DNA from: Bacteroidales bacterium | Lineage (GTDB): Bacteria; Bacteroidota; Bacteroidia; Bacteroidales; Muribaculaceae | Assembly: GCA_019415705.1 (NCBI GenBank) | Contig: DXYS01000092.1 | Location: 83,222 to 147,221 of the forward strand | DNA: 64,000 bases | Reading direction: 5' to 3' | Shown here: piece after piece, positions 51,105 through 61,355 of the stretch | Layout of the letters: each line of letters opens with the position of its first letter | How positions within the stretch are numbered: the stretch's first letter is position 1 | Program-made: the position numbers and the translations under genes | The notes under the pieces: model-generated | What the model was told of the DNA's origin: nothing | The model's input: only the letters and a program-made list of their open reading frames with translations | Database searches by the model: none

Positions 51105-52013
51105 ATGAATCAGGAAGTTTACCACATACCTGCGCTTTTGCCGGAATGTCTTGATGCACTCGACATCAAGCCCGGCGGCACATATGTCGACGCGACCTTC
51201 GGCGGAGGCGGTCATTCGCGTGCTATCGCCGAGAGACTGACCGACGGAGGACGTCTCTACGCCTTTGATCAGGACGAGGACGCCGTCAACCGCGCATTCA
51301 GCCACCCGGCGCTCACGGTAGTTTACGGCAACTTCCGTTTCATGGCCAATTTTCTGCGTTACTACGGAGTCGATGCCGTCGACGGTATACTCGCCGACCT
51401 CGGAGTGTCTTTTCATCACTTTGATGACAGCGACCGCGGTTTTTCGTTTCGCGCAGACGGCCCCTTGGACATGCGCATGAACCGACGCGCGCGCCGGTCG
51501 GCCGCCGACCTCATCGCCGACGCCGACATCGACCGCCTGACAGAGATATTCCGCCTCTACGGCGAGCTTAAACAGGCTCGCCGAATCGCCGGAGCCATCG
51601 TCGACGCGCGACGCACGGCCCCGGTTGATACCATCGGACGCCTTTTAGACATCGTCAAGCCGTTCATAAACCCTCGTCAGGAGAAAAAAGAACTCGCACA
51701 GCTCTTTCAGGCGCTACGCATCGAGGTCAACGGCGAGTTAGACGCCTTGCGCGATTTCCTGACTCAGAGTTTAGACTGTCTGCGACCCGGCGGACGTCTC
51801 GCTATCATCACCTACCACTCGCTTGAGGACCGACTCGTCAAAAACTTCATGCGCTCGGGCAACTTCAGCGGCGATATCACAAAAGACTTTTTCGGACGTG
51901 TCTCGTCTCCGTTTACTCTTGTCACATCCAAACCCATCGTCCCTGACGACGCAGAGATTGAGCGCAATCCGCGCAGTCGCAGCGCCAAACTCCGCGTAGC
52001 CGTAAAAAACTGA
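51105..52013 (+). CDS. rsmH: 16S rRNA (cytosine1402-N4)-methyltransferase
   Basis: SAM-dependent methylation of C1402 in the ribosomal P site. The 302 residues contain YVDATFGGGGHSRAIAERL (SAM motif I), LYAFDQDEDAVN, VDGILADLGVSFHHFDD, and the C-terminal ALRIEVNGELDAL, LAIITYHSLEDRLVKNFM and RNPRSRSAKLRVA. It is the first gene of the division/cell-wall cluster here; mraZ, its usual upstream neighbour, is missing. Confidence 0.96.
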   Translation: MNQEVYHIPALLPECLDALDIKPGGTYVDATFGGGGHSRAIAERLTDGGRLYAFDQDEDAVNRAFSHPALTVVYGNFRFMANFLRYYGVDAVDGILADLGVSFHHFDDSDRGFSFRADGPLDMRMNRRARRSAADLIADADIDRLTEIFRLYGELKQARRIAGAIVDARRTAPVDTIGRLLDIVKPFINPRQEKKELAQLFQALRIEVNGELDALRDFLTQSLDCLRPGGRLAIITYHSLEDRLVKNFMRSGNFSGDITKDFFGRVSSPFTLVTSKPIVPDDAEIERNPRSRSAKLRVAVKN

Positions 52014-52032
52014 ACAGACACACAAGACCATC

Positions 52033-52410
52033 ATGTCAGCCTTATCAAAATTCAAAATAAAAGACACCGGACGGCATCTCAACGACGCACTCGACCGCAC
52101 ATATTACGGCCGTGTCATTTCGAGCCGCTTTTTTAAACGCTATCTGTTCCAGACCACATTTATCGTCGGGCTGATACTGATTTACATCTCAAACCGCTAT
52201 GACTGCGTGACCGGCATGGAGACCATCAACGCCCTGCAGTCAGAGCTTGACATCGTGCGTACAGAGCTGCAGAATCAGCGTTCGTCATACATGTCGATGA
52301 CCCGCGAGTCAGCCATGCAGCAGCTTGTCGACACTCTCCACCTAAACCTCGGCATACAGCAGCAGCCGCCTTACCGCATAAACCTGATTAAAGATGACGC
52401 CGACAGATAA
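52033..52410 (+). CDS. ftsL: FtsL-like cell-division protein
   Basis: 125 residues with one membrane helix (YLFQTTFIVGLILIYISNRY, ~37-56) and a periplasmic Leu/Gln-rich coiled coil (INALQSELDIVRTELQNQRS). Sequence is weakly conserved, as is usual for FtsL; the call rests mainly on position between rsmH and ftsI, size and topology. In the divisome FtsL pairs with FtsB and FtsQ to activate FtsWI. It overlaps the start of ftsI by 17 bp. Confidence 0.8.
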   Translation: MSALSKFKIKDTGRHLNDALDRTYYGRVISSRFFKRYLFQTTFIVGLILIYISNRYDCVTGMETINALQSELDIVRTELQNQRSSYMSMTRESAMQQLVDTLHLNLGIQQQPPYRINLIKDDADR

Positions 52411-54649
52411 CACCAAAGCCACAGGCCGCGGCACACAGCAAGCCTCTGAGCGCCGTCGCACGACAGAAGGCCCCCAGCGCAGCCGCCGCGCATATATCCT
52501 CGCACGTCTGAGCTTTATATCGCTGCTGATACTTTTAGTCGCCGGCGCCATCATTTTCATGGCCGTAAACACCACCATCATACGTGCATCGGCATGGAAC
52601 GAAAAGGGCCAGCGTCATCTCGACGACACCGTTTCGATAAAACCGCTGCGCGGCGACATCCTCGCCAGCGACGGCTCTATCCTCGCGACCAATCTCAACT
52701 ACTTCAACCTGCGCATCGACTTCAAGGCCAAGCGCTTCATGATACGCGAGTATGTGGCGTCGCTTGACAGCCTCTGCGACAGCCTCGCCTACCACTTCCC
52801 GCGCCGCACCCGTGACGAATGGAAAGAGTATCTCAGCGCCCCCCTCAAAAAAGAGCGCTCCAAACGCTCGTCGTCGTTTCTGCTGCTCAAGGAGGTGCCT
52901 GACGACGCCGTGCGCCTTGTCAAACAGTTCCCCTATTTTCGCCGCAGCTCCAACGCCAACCGCACGGGCCTCGTGCGCGAGCGGGTGCTCAAGCGCAAAT
53001 ACCCCTACGGCGAAATGGCCGCGCTGTCCATAGGCCGAGTCGGCGAAGTAGCCCTGCGTGACGTGCGCGGTGCCTCAGGCTTGGAACGCGCCCTCGACTC
53101 GCTGCTCTACGGAGAGCCCGGCATAGCCAAGCGCGTGCTGATGACCGACCGCATCGCCAACTGGACCGTGCGCAAACCGCGCAACGGCTACACCGTCACC
53201 ACGACCATCGACATAACCATGCAGGACATCCTCGAGCACGAGCTCGGCGAGATGCTGCTCACCACGGAGGCCGAGTGGGGCACTGCCATAATTATGGACG
53301 TCGAGACCGGCGACATCAAGGCCATCTCAAACTTAGAGCGCGACACCGTGCCCGGCTCACACCGCTACATCGAGGGCATGAACCGCGCCGTACTCGCCTA
53401 CGAGCCCGGCTCGGTCGTCAAGACCATCTCGATGATTGTGGCCATGCGCAAGGGCCTCGTCACCCCCGGCAAAACTTTCCACATCGAGCCTAAAGGCGTC
53501 GGCTACCGCTACTGCGGCGGACGTCCCATCAATGACACCCACTCGCCGTCAACCCTCGAGGTCGACCGTTTCCTCGAGTATTCGTCGAACATCGGCATGA
53601 CAAAGCTGCTCACCGGCTGCTTTGAGTCGGAGCCTGACTCGTTCAGACGCGCGCTGTCAGAAATCGGTTTCTTTGACCGCTTCCACACCGGCATGGAGCG
53701 CGAGCGCACACCCTATTTTCCCCGCGTGCCGGCCAACAAGGGCGGCCGCATCGCCCTCTCGCGCATGGTCTTCGGCTACTCGACGATGATACCGCCGCTC
53801 TATACCTGTGCCATGTATAACGCCGTGGCTAACGGCGGACGCTTCGTGCGCCCCCGTCTCGTCAAAGGCCTGCGTCATCCCGACGGACGCGACTCGGTCA
53901 TCCCTGTCAGCTATGTGCGCGACAGCATCCTGACTTCGGCACAGTCAGCCGAGCTGCGCCACATGCTCCATGAAGTCGTCTGGGGTCAGGGTGGCACGGC
54001 CAAGGCGCTTAAAAACGACCTCGTCACCATCGCCGGCAAAACCGGCACCTGCCGCATAGCCGTCGAGGCTCCCCCCGCACCCAAAAAGACGGGCGCCGAC
54101 AGCGCAAAGGCCAAAGGTCGGGAGCAGGCCCCGACACGTAAACCCGGCGGCTATCTCGAAGGCCGATATCGCCTCGCATTCTGCGGATTCTTCCCCTACG
54201 AGAAGCCCAAATATACCTGTATGGTGCTCATCAACGACCCGTCACCGGCCTACCGCGGGGCCGCCACCACATCAGGCATGGTCCTGAAAAATGTCGCCCT
54301 CAAGCTCTACTCGCGAGGCATGCTCGGCAACACGCCGGACTATCACGAGGGCGACACACCCAAGTCAGGGCCGACTCTCTACGCATCTTATGACACAGAG
54401 CGCTACCGCCGTCTCGCCGATGGTATAAATATGCCTCACGGCACAGTCATACAGACCCATGCAGAGCCAAAAGCCGGCCACATTCCCGACGTGCGAGGTC
54501 TCGGTATCCGCGAGGCCGTCGTCAAGTTAGAGAAATCGGGCTACAACGTCTCGTTCAGCGGCACCGGCTATGTCGCCACACAGTCGCCGGCTGGAGGCAC
54601 CCCCGCTCCGAAGGGCTCGCGCGTAAACATAACACTACAACAGAACTAA
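52394..54649 (+). CDS. ftsI: Penicillin-binding protein, septal transpeptidase with PASTA domain
   Basis: Class B PBP of 751 residues. Cytoplasmic tail, membrane helix (LSFISLLILLVAGAIIFMAV, ~39-58), a dimerisation-type domain, then the transpeptidase: SxxK in YEPGSVVKTIS, SxN in EYSSNIGMTKL, and KTG in IAGKTGTCR. A single C-terminal PASTA domain (IPDVRGLGIREAVVKLEKSG to the end) is present, as in Bacteroidetes FtsI. A Lys/Pro-rich insertion (~557-585) follows the KTG. It partners with FtsW further downstream. Confidence 0.94.
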   Translation: MTPTDNTKATGRGTQQASERRRTTEGPQRSRRAYILARLSFISLLILLVAGAIIFMAVNTTIIRASAWNEKGQRHLDDTVSIKPLRGDILASDGSILATNLNYFNLRIDFKAKRFMIREYVASLDSLCDSLAYHFPRRTRDEWKEYLSAPLKKERSKRSSSFLLLKEVPDDAVRLVKQFPYFRRSSNANRTGLVRERVLKRKYPYGEMAALSIGRVGEVALRDVRGASGLERALDSLLYGEPGIAKRVLMTDRIANWTVRKPRNGYTVTTTIDITMQDILEHELGEMLLTTEAEWGTAIIMDVETGDIKAISNLERDTVPGSHRYIEGMNRAVLAYEPGSVVKTISMIVAMRKGLVTPGKTFHIEPKGVGYRYCGGRPINDTHSPSTLEVDRFLEYSSNIGMTKLLTGCFESEPDSFRRALSEIGFFDRFHTGMERERTPYFPRVPANKGGRIALSRMVFGYSTMIPPLYTCAMYNAVANGGRFVRPRLVKGLRHPDGRDSVIPVSYVRDSILTSAQSAELRHMLHEVVWGQGGTAKALKNDLVTIAGKTGTCRIAVEAPPAPKKTGADSAKAKGREQAPTRKPGGYLEGRYRLAFCGFFPYEKPKYTCMVLINDPSPAYRGAATTSGMVLKNVALKLYSRGMLGNTPDYHEGDTPKSGPTLYASYDTERYRRLADGINMPHGTVIQTHAEPKAGHIPDVRGLGIREAVVKLEKSGYNVSFSGTGYVATQSPAGGTPAPKGSRVNITLQQN

Positions 54650-54674
54650 CTGTCAGCTAAGTATATAATCAAAC

Positions 54675-56138
54675 ATGCCACGTCTTTCAGACCTACTTAA
54701 GTCACTCGCACCCGGCTATCGGGTCAACGGCCCGACAGACCTCGAGCTGAGCGCCATCACCGCCGACTCTCGACGCGTAACCGACGGTGCTCTATTCGTC
54801 GCCATCAAAGGCACGGGTGTCGACGGCCATGACTTCATAAATGCCGCCGTCAAGGCCGGCGCACGTGCCGTCGTCGGCTCGCACATGCCCGACGCACTAC
54901 CCAACACGGTGACAACAGTCATCGTCGACGACCCCGCAACAGCCCTCGGCCGGCTCGCCTCGCGCTGGTACGGCGACCCGTCGCGCTCACTGCGTCTTGT
55001 CGGCGTCACCGGCACTAATGGCAAGACTACCGTCGCCACACTTATTTATGAGATTTCACGCCTCTACGGTCTGCGCGCAGGTCTGCTCTCGACCGTGGTC
55101 AACATCGTCGATACAGAGCGCGTAGCCGCAACCCACACCACGCCCGACCCGATAGAACTCAATTCGCTGCTGCGCCGCATGGTCGACGCCGGCTGCGAGA
55201 TAGCCGCCATGGAGGTCAGCAGCCACGCTGCCGACCAGCACCGCATCGCCGGGCTGCACTTCGCCGGAGGCATCTTCACCAACCTCACGCGCGACCACTT
55301 GGACTACCACAAGACTTTCGACGCATATCTGCGCGCCAAGCAGTCGTTCTTCGACATGCTCCCGGCCGAGGCTTTCGCACTGACCAACGCCGATGACCGC
55401 AACGGCGCCGTGATGGTGCAGAACACCCGCGCCCGCGTCTTTGATTACTCGGTGCGTGCCGACGCCGACTTCCGCGGACGCATCATCGAAAACCGTCTCG
55501 ACGGTATGCTCATAAGCTTTAACGGCACCGAGGTCGAGACACTATTCACCGGCCGTTTCAACGCCTCAAACCTGACGGCCGTCTACGGAGCTGCAACCCT
55601 TTTAGGTTTTGACCCCGAGCGTCTGCCACAGGCCATGAGCGCCCTCGTGCCTGTCGCCGGACGCTTCCAGACTTTCCGCTCGCCCTCGGGCGTCACGGCC
55701 ATAGTCGACTACGCCCACACCCCCGACGCACTCATCAACGTCCTTGACACCATCCGAGACATCGTCGGCCGCGGACACGCAAGTGTCATCACCGTCTGTG
55801 GCTGCGGAGGCGACCGCGACCGGGGCAAGCGCCCGATGATGGCCGCCGCTGCCGCCTCGCGCTCTGACCGTCTCATACTGACCTCCGACAACCCGCGCAG
55901 CGAGGACCCTGTCGCCATCATCGACGACATGCTCGCCGGACTCGACGACGATGCGCGACGCACCACGCTCTCCATCACCGACCGCCGTGAGGCCATACGC
56001 ACAGCCGCAGCCCTCGCCCGTCCCGGCGATGTCATTCTCGTCGCCGGCAAGGGTCACGAAGATTATCAGATTATCGGCTCCGAGCGTCACCACTTCGACG
56101 ACCGCGAGGAGGTACGCGCCGCTCTCGGCATCATATAG
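54675..56138 (+). CDS. murE: UDP-MurNAc-tripeptide synthetase, meso-DAP type
   Basis: Adds the third residue of the peptidoglycan stem peptide. The 487 residues show the Mur-ligase ATP site GVTGTNGKTTVATLIYEI, AMEVSSHAADQHRI, and the DNPRSEDP motif (within LTSDNPRSEDPVAI) that marks ligases adding meso-diaminopimelate rather than lysine. N-terminal ITADSRRVTDGALFVAI matches the UDP-binding domain. Lies between ftsI and mraY. Confidence 0.96.
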   Translation: MPRLSDLLKSLAPGYRVNGPTDLELSAITADSRRVTDGALFVAIKGTGVDGHDFINAAVKAGARAVVGSHMPDALPNTVTTVIVDDPATALGRLASRWYGDPSRSLRLVGVTGTNGKTTVATLIYEISRLYGLRAGLLSTVVNIVDTERVAATHTTPDPIELNSLLRRMVDAGCEIAAMEVSSHAADQHRIAGLHFAGGIFTNLTRDHLDYHKTFDAYLRAKQSFFDMLPAEAFALTNADDRNGAVMVQNTRARVFDYSVRADADFRGRIIENRLDGMLISFNGTEVETLFTGRFNASNLTAVYGAATLLGFDPERLPQAMSALVPVAGRFQTFRSPSGVTAIVDYAHTPDALINVLDTIRDIVGRGHASVITVCGCGGDRDRGKRPMMAAAAASRSDRLILTSDNPRSEDPVAIIDDMLAGLDDDARRTTLSITDRREAIRTAAALARPGDVILVAGKGHEDYQIIGSERHHFDDREEVRAALGII

Positions 56139-56171
56139 ACATAACGACAACACGACTTTTACACGACACTA

Positions 56172-57422
56172 ATGTTTTACTCGCTTTTTCAACTCTTCAA
56201 AGACTTCGACCTGCCCGGCGCCCGTCTGATGGAATACATCACCTTCCGTTCGGGGTGTGCCTTCGTTCTCGCTCTCATCATAGCCATCTTTGTCGGCCGC
56301 CGCATCATCGACCGTCTGCAAAAAATGCAGATCGGCGAAATCATCCGCGACCTTGACCTCGAGGGACAGGAAAAGAAAAAAGGCACACCGACTATGGGCG
56401 GAGTCATCATCATACTCTCGATACTCGTGCCGTGCCTGCTCGTCGGCAATCTCACCAATGTCTACATGATACTGATGCTTGTCGCCACGCTCTGGTTAGG
56501 CACCATCGGCTTCCTCGACGACTACCGCAAGATAAAATACCGCAACAAAGAGGGTCTCAAAGGCAAATACAAGATAATCGGTCAGGTAGGCATCGCCGTC
56601 ATCGTCGCCGTGACGATGTTTCTCAACCCCGACATGGTCATTGTCGAGAACAGCGAGGTCGTCGACGTCGACACCAATCTGGTCGAGGAAGTCATCTACG
56701 CCGACCAGACCGTCAAATCGCCGCAGACCACTATACCCTTCCTCAAAAACAACAACTTCGACTACTCGCTTTTCACCCGTTTCCTCGGCTCACACGCCGA
56801 GACCGGCGGATGGATAGTATTTTTCTTCTTCGTCATCTTCTTCGTGGCCGCCACATCCAACGGCGCCAACCTCAACGACGGACTTGACGGCATGACTGCC
56901 GGTCTCTCGGCCATCAGCGGCGTCGCACTCGCCGTCATGGCCTATCTCGGAGGCAACATCATCTACTCGGCCTACCTTAATATAATGTATATACCGCAGT
57001 CGGAGGAACTTGTCGTATATATGGCCGCCTTTGTCGGCGCATTAGTCGGCTTCCTGTGGTATAACGCCTCACCGGCACAGGTATTCATGGGCGACACCGG
57101 CTCACTGACCCTCGGCGGCATCATCGCCGTCTTTGCCATCCTCATCCACAAGGAGCTGCTGCTGCCGATACTCTGCGCCCTCTTCTACATCGAAGACCTC
57201 TCGGTCATCCTGCAGGTGGCCTACTTCAAGCGCACAGGCGGCAAACGTATATTCAAGATGACACCCATACACCACCACTTCCAGAAACCCGGCAACGCCG
57301 GCTATCAGGCTCTGATACAGCGACCCATACAGCCAATACCCGAGGCCAAGATTGTCACCCGCTTCTGGATTATCGGCATCATACTCGCCGTCGTAACTTT
57401 CGTTACGCTCAAAATACGCTAA
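56172..57422 (+). CDS. mraY: Phospho-MurNAc-pentapeptide translocase
   Basis: Makes lipid I at the inner membrane. 416 residues with about ten membrane helices. Signatures: KKGTPTMGGVIIILSIL, WLGTIGFLDDYRKIKYRNKEG (catalytic Asp pair), ATSNGANLNDGLDGMTAGLS, MGDTGSLTLGG and MTPIHHHFQKPG. Residues ~155-215 form an insertion rich in acidic residues between helices, as in other Bacteroidetes MraY. Position follows murE by 33 bp. Confidence 0.97.
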   Translation: MFYSLFQLFKDFDLPGARLMEYITFRSGCAFVLALIIAIFVGRRIIDRLQKMQIGEIIRDLDLEGQEKKKGTPTMGGVIIILSILVPCLLVGNLTNVYMILMLVATLWLGTIGFLDDYRKIKYRNKEGLKGKYKIIGQVGIAVIVAVTMFLNPDMVIVENSEVVDVDTNLVEEVIYADQTVKSPQTTIPFLKNNNFDYSLFTRFLGSHAETGGWIVFFFFVIFFVAATSNGANLNDGLDGMTAGLSAISGVALAVMAYLGGNIIYSAYLNIMYIPQSEELVVYMAAFVGALVGFLWYNASPAQVFMGDTGSLTLGGIIAVFAILIHKELLLPILCALFYIEDLSVILQVAYFKRTGGKRIFKMTPIHHHFQKPGNAGYQALIQRPIQPIPEAKIVTRFWIIGIILAVVTFVTLKIR

Positions 57423-57444
57423 TCAACTTATATTCAGCATAATC

Positions 57445-58803
57445 ATGAACTGTAAAAACATAGTCATCCTCGGCGCCGGCGAGAGCGGCTGCGGCGCCGC
57501 CGTCCTTGCCAAAGACAAAGGCATGGACGTCTTTGTCAGCGACTTCGGCTCTATCGCTCCGCGTTATCGCGAGATGCTTGAGGCCGAGGGTATACCTTAC
57601 GAGGAAGGGCACCACACTATGGAGCGCATCCTCGCCGCCGACACCGTCATAAAGAGTCCCGGTATCGCCGAGACCACACCCGTCATGCAGGCAGTGCTCG
57701 CCAAAAACATACCCGTTATCTCCGAAATAGAGTTCGCCGGCCGCTACACCGACGCCAAGATGGTCTGCATCACCGGCAGTAACGGCAAGACGACCACCAC
57801 CCTGCTCACCTATCATATACTGCGCCACGCAGGTCTCAACGTAGGTCTCGCCGGCAATGTCGGCAAGAGCCTCGCCCTGCAGGTCGCACGTGACCCTCAC
57901 GACGTCTATGTCATCGAGCTCAGCTCGTTCCAGCTTGACAATATGTATGAATTCAAGGCCAATATCGCTGTCATACTCAACATCACGCCCGACCACCTCG
58001 ACCGCTACGACCACAAGATGCAGAACTATATCAACGCCAAATTCCGCATCCTGCAGAATCTGACACAGACCGACGCCTTCATCTACTGGCAGGACGACCC
58101 CGTCGTCACGGCCCAGCTCCGTCAGATTCAGACCGAGGCCCGTATGTATCCCTTCGGCGAACATCTCGAGGAGGAAAATCAAGCGGCATATATCGACGCC
58201 TGCAACGAGCTGATTATCAATACTCCGTCAAGCTCGCTCACAATGCCCCGCGCCGACCTCGCGCTCAACGGCATACACAATCTCTATAACTCGATGGCCG
58301 CCGGCATATCGGCATGTCTGCTCAACATACGCCGCGACGACATTCGCGACGCACTCGCCGACTTCAAAGGCGTAGAGCACCGTCTCGAGCATGTGGCACG
58401 CGTAGACGGTGTCGAGTGGATTAACGATTCCAAGGCCACTAACGTCAACTCTTGCTGGTATGCCCTTGACTCTATGACGACACCCACCGTGCTCATACTC
58501 GGCGGCAAGGACAAGGGCAACGACTACTCGGAGATTCTGCCGCTCGTGCGTGAGAAAGTAAAGGCAATCGTGGCCATGGGCGTCGACAACCGCAAGATTA
58601 TCGACTTCTTCAAAGGCGAAGTCCCCGAGCTACGCGACACACATTCGCTTGACGAAGCCGTTGCCGCCTGCCGCGAGCTCTCGACCGCCGGCGACACCGT
58701 GCTGCTCTCGCCCTGCTGCGCCAGCTTTGACCTGTTCAAAAGCTACGAAGACCGCGGACGCCGCTTCAAAGACGCCGTCATGGCCCTCGCCGAACATAAA
58801 TAA
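57445..58803 (+). CDS. murD: UDP-MurNAc-L-alanine--D-glutamate ligase
   Basis: Adds D-Glu to the stem peptide. 452 residues, with NIVILGAGESGCGAAVLAKD (N-terminal Rossmann), CITGSNGKTTTTLLTYHIL (ATP site), VIELSSFQLDNM, NITPDHLDRYD, EWINDSKATNVNS, LILGGKDKGNDYSEI and LLSPCCASFDLFKSYEDRG. All are standard MurD signatures. Located between mraY and ftsW in the usual order. Confidence 0.97.
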   Translation: MNCKNIVILGAGESGCGAAVLAKDKGMDVFVSDFGSIAPRYREMLEAEGIPYEEGHHTMERILAADTVIKSPGIAETTPVMQAVLAKNIPVISEIEFAGRYTDAKMVCITGSNGKTTTTLLTYHILRHAGLNVGLAGNVGKSLALQVARDPHDVYVIELSSFQLDNMYEFKANIAVILNITPDHLDRYDHKMQNYINAKFRILQNLTQTDAFIYWQDDPVVTAQLRQIQTEARMYPFGEHLEEENQAAYIDACNELIINTPSSSLTMPRADLALNGIHNLYNSMAAGISACLLNIRRDDIRDALADFKGVEHRLEHVARVDGVEWINDSKATNVNSCWYALDSMTTPTVLILGGKDKGNDYSEILPLVREKVKAIVAMGVDNRKIIDFFKGEVPELRDTHSLDEAVAACRELSTAGDTVLLSPCCASFDLFKSYEDRGRRFKDAVMALAEHK

Positions 58804-58839
58804 AAACAGTGTCTGACGACACTAAATCTGATTACGACT

Positions 58840-60138
58840 ATGAACACCGCCGCCGAAGATCTGCAAGCCATCGCCCCGAAGGTACGCACCGACCACCATA
58901 TCTGGGGCATATACATCTTTCTGCTGATTGTCTCGGTCATCGAGCTATTCAGCGCATCGAGCCAAGAAATCGAAATCAACGATATCTACGGCCCTATCAT
59001 CCGTCATGCCCGTTTTTTAGCAATCGGTCTCGTGCTGATGCTTATTATCCAGCGCTTTCACTACAAATACATCTATAAACTCATCCCGGCTTTTGTCATC
59101 GGCTCGATAGCGGCCATGATATTGGTGCTCTTGGTCGGTGTCAATATCAACGGCGCGCGCCGAGGCCTGCAGTTCGGCTCGATTATCATCCTCCCGGCAG
59201 AGTTTCTCAAACTTGCGGCGGCGGTAGGAGTGGCCTATATACTGAGTCTCAATCAGATAAAAGGCCGGCGCGACGTCACCACCCGCGGCGTGGTCTACGC
59301 CACGGCGCTGACGCTCTTCTGCAGCGGCCTCTTATTCTCCCACGGTCTGACCAACACCCTGCTGCTCATGGCCATCTGCATGTCGATGATGCTTATCGGC
59401 GGTGTCAGCATGCGCAAGTTTCTTTGCGTAGTCGGCGTCTTCGCTGTCGTCGGAGGGGGTGCCCTGATTTACAAGATGAAATTCAAGAGCAGCGGTGCTC
59501 CGACCCCTGAGGCTATCGAGATTGCGCAGCTCAACCACGAAGACCCGTCTACAGCCTCCGGAGACCGTTCGGAGACGTGGAAAGGGCGTATCTCACGCCA
59601 TTTCCGCCTCAATAAACATCTCGACGATATAAACGACCTCAACAAACAGGAGCAGCTGAGCTATATCGCACAGGCTCACGGCGGACTTTTCGGCGTCGGC
59701 CCCGGCAACTCGCGCGAGAACGCCCGCTTGCCCCTCGCCTTCTCCGACTATATCTACGCCATCGTCATCGAGGAGCTCGGCCTCTTCGTCGGCATATTCA
59801 TCCTGCTCTGCTACCTGTGGCTGCTCGCCCGCGCGGGCCACATAGCCACAAAATGTAAGCAGACACTGCCGTGCCTGTTGGTCATCGGCTGCGCTATATA
59901 CATTGTCTATCAGGCCCTATTCCACATGGCCATCGTCACCGGCGTCTTCCCCGTCTCGGGTCAGCCCCTGCCGCTCATCTCCAAAGGCGGAACATCAGTA
60001 ATCGTCACATCCATGGCTCTCGGCGTGATGCTCTCCATCAGCCGCCACGCAGCCTTCAAGGGCGACAAAGAGGCCATACGCGAGGAGCTCAAGGCCCTCC
60101 CGGCAAATATCCAGAGTGAAAATCCCTCTCAGCTTTAA
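58840..60138 (+). CDS. ftsW: SEDS-family septal peptidoglycan polymerase
   Basis: Lipid II polymerase working with FtsI. 432 residues, about ten membrane helices: FLLIVSVIELFSASSQEIEI, IIQRFHYKYIYKLI, NGARRGLQFGSIIILPAEFLKLA (SEDS signature), and the C-terminal VFPVSGQPLPLISKGGTSV. The large periplasmic loop contains the AHGGLFGVGPGNSRENARLP motif of the catalytic loop. An insertion of ~60 residues (about 215-275, AIEIAQLNHEDPST...) lies ahead of it. The chosen ATG is 37 bp after murD. Confidence 0.95.
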   Translation: MNTAAEDLQAIAPKVRTDHHIWGIYIFLLIVSVIELFSASSQEIEINDIYGPIIRHARFLAIGLVLMLIIQRFHYKYIYKLIPAFVIGSIAAMILVLLVGVNINGARRGLQFGSIIILPAEFLKLAAAVGVAYILSLNQIKGRRDVTTRGVVYATALTLFCSGLLFSHGLTNTLLLMAICMSMMLIGGVSMRKFLCVVGVFAVVGGGALIYKMKFKSSGAPTPEAIEIAQLNHEDPSTASGDRSETWKGRISRHFRLNKHLDDINDLNKQEQLSYIAQAHGGLFGVGPGNSRENARLPLAFSDYIYAIVIEELGLFVGIFILLCYLWLLARAGHIATKCKQTLPCLLVIGCAIYIVYQALFHMAIVTGVFPVSGQPLPLISKGGTSVIVTSMALGVMLSISRHAAFKGDKEAIREELKALPANIQSENPSQL

Positions 60139-60172
60139 TATTGATTACAAACTCCATCCAAACGACTCATAT

Positions 60173-61321
60173 ATGACACAATCATCAGATAAGAATACGC
60201 CTGACCGCCTGCAGCGCGTGCTCATCAGCGGCGGAGGCACCGGCGGCCACATTTTCCCCGCCATCTCTATCGCCAACGCCATCCGCCGTCGTTACCCCGA
60301 CGCCGACATACGCTTTGTCGGGGCAGCCGACCGCATGGAAATGGAGCGCGTGCCGGCAGCCGGCTATCCCATCGAGGGTCTGACGGTCAGCGGTTTCGAC
60401 CGTCACAACCCGCTGCGCAACATCAAGGTCGTCTGGCGTCTGATTAAGTCAATGCGTCGTGCGCGCCGCATCATACGCGACTTTCGTCCTCAGATTGCCA
60501 TCGGCGTCGGAGGGTACGCTTCGGGAGCCACACTCAAAGCCGCGCAGAAATTAGGCGTCCCCACTCTGATACAGGAGCAGAACTCCTATGCCGGCGTCAC
60601 CAACAAACTGCTTGCGGCCAAGGCCCGGCGCATCTGTGTGGCATACGAAGGCATGGAACGTTTCTTCCCGGCCGAGTCCATCGTCATGACCGGCAACCCG
60701 GTGCGCGCGTCGCTGCTTGACTGTCCGATGACTCAGCCCGAGGCCAAAAGCGCCCTCGGTTTTGACCCGCAGCGCCCCTTGGTACTTATCGTCGGAGGCA
60801 GCCTCGGTGCCCGCACCATCAACCGCGCAGTCGCCCAATCGCTTGACGCCCTTACCGACGGAGGCACACAGCTGCTCTGGCAGACCGGCAAGACCTATGG
60901 AGCCGACGAGGCCGCACGTGCCGCCGAGGGACATGCCGACGTCAAGGCCACGCCGTTTATCGACCGTATGGACATAGCCTACCGCGCCGCCGACCTCGTC
61001 GTCTCGCGTGCCGGAGCCGGCTCCATCAGCGAGCTGCAGCTCCTCGCCAAACCCGTTATACTCATACCGTCGCCCAATGTCGCCGAAGACCATCAGCGCA
61101 AAAATGCCCTCGCCCTCGCCGAGCGCGACGCCGCCGTAATGGTCGCTGACGACGAGTGTTGCGAAAAACTCGCTCCGACAGTCGCCGCCCTCATCGCCGA
61201 CCCCGCGCGGCGCGAGCGTCTCTCTGTGGCCATCGCCGGCATGGCCCTCCGCGACAGCGACGAGAAGATTGTCGACGCGGTCGAGGAGGCAGCCCTCCCC
61301 GCCGATGCGCCTGACAAATAA
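60173..61321 (+). CDS. murG: UDP-GlcNAc transferase making lipid II
   Basis: Adds GlcNAc to lipid I at the inner membrane. Started at ATG 60173 (MTQSSDKNTPDRLQRVLISG; 382 residues). A GTG at 60116 would extend it into ftsW and is less likely. Signatures: LISGGGTGGHIFPAISIANA, IGVGGYASGATLKAAQ, PTLIQEQNSYAGVTNKLLA, VIVGGSLGARTINRAVA-like LIVGGSLGARTINR, and VVSRAGAGSISELQLLAKP (UDP-GlcNAc site). Confidence 0.95.
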   Translation: MTQSSDKNTPDRLQRVLISGGGTGGHIFPAISIANAIRRRYPDADIRFVGAADRMEMERVPAAGYPIEGLTVSGFDRHNPLRNIKVVWRLIKSMRRARRIIRDFRPQIAIGVGGYASGATLKAAQKLGVPTLIQEQNSYAGVTNKLLAAKARRICVAYEGMERFFPAESIVMTGNPVRASLLDCPMTQPEAKSALGFDPQRPLVLIVGGSLGARTINRAVAQSLDALTDGGTQLLWQTGKTYGADEAARAAEGHADVKATPFIDRMDIAYRAADLVVSRAGAGSISELQLLAKPVILIPSPNVAEDHQRKNALALAERDAAVMVADDECCEKLAPTVAALIADPARRERLSVAIAGMALRDSDEKIVDAVEEAALPADAPDK

Positions 61322-61355
61322 AATACAACCTATTATAACCAAGCACAAGACTTAA

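Noticed and set aside
60116..60172. GTG start for murG at 60116
   Set aside because: It overlaps ftsW by 23 bp and adds 19 residues without family similarity; the ATG at 60173 precedes the conserved GGGTGGH region at the usual distance.
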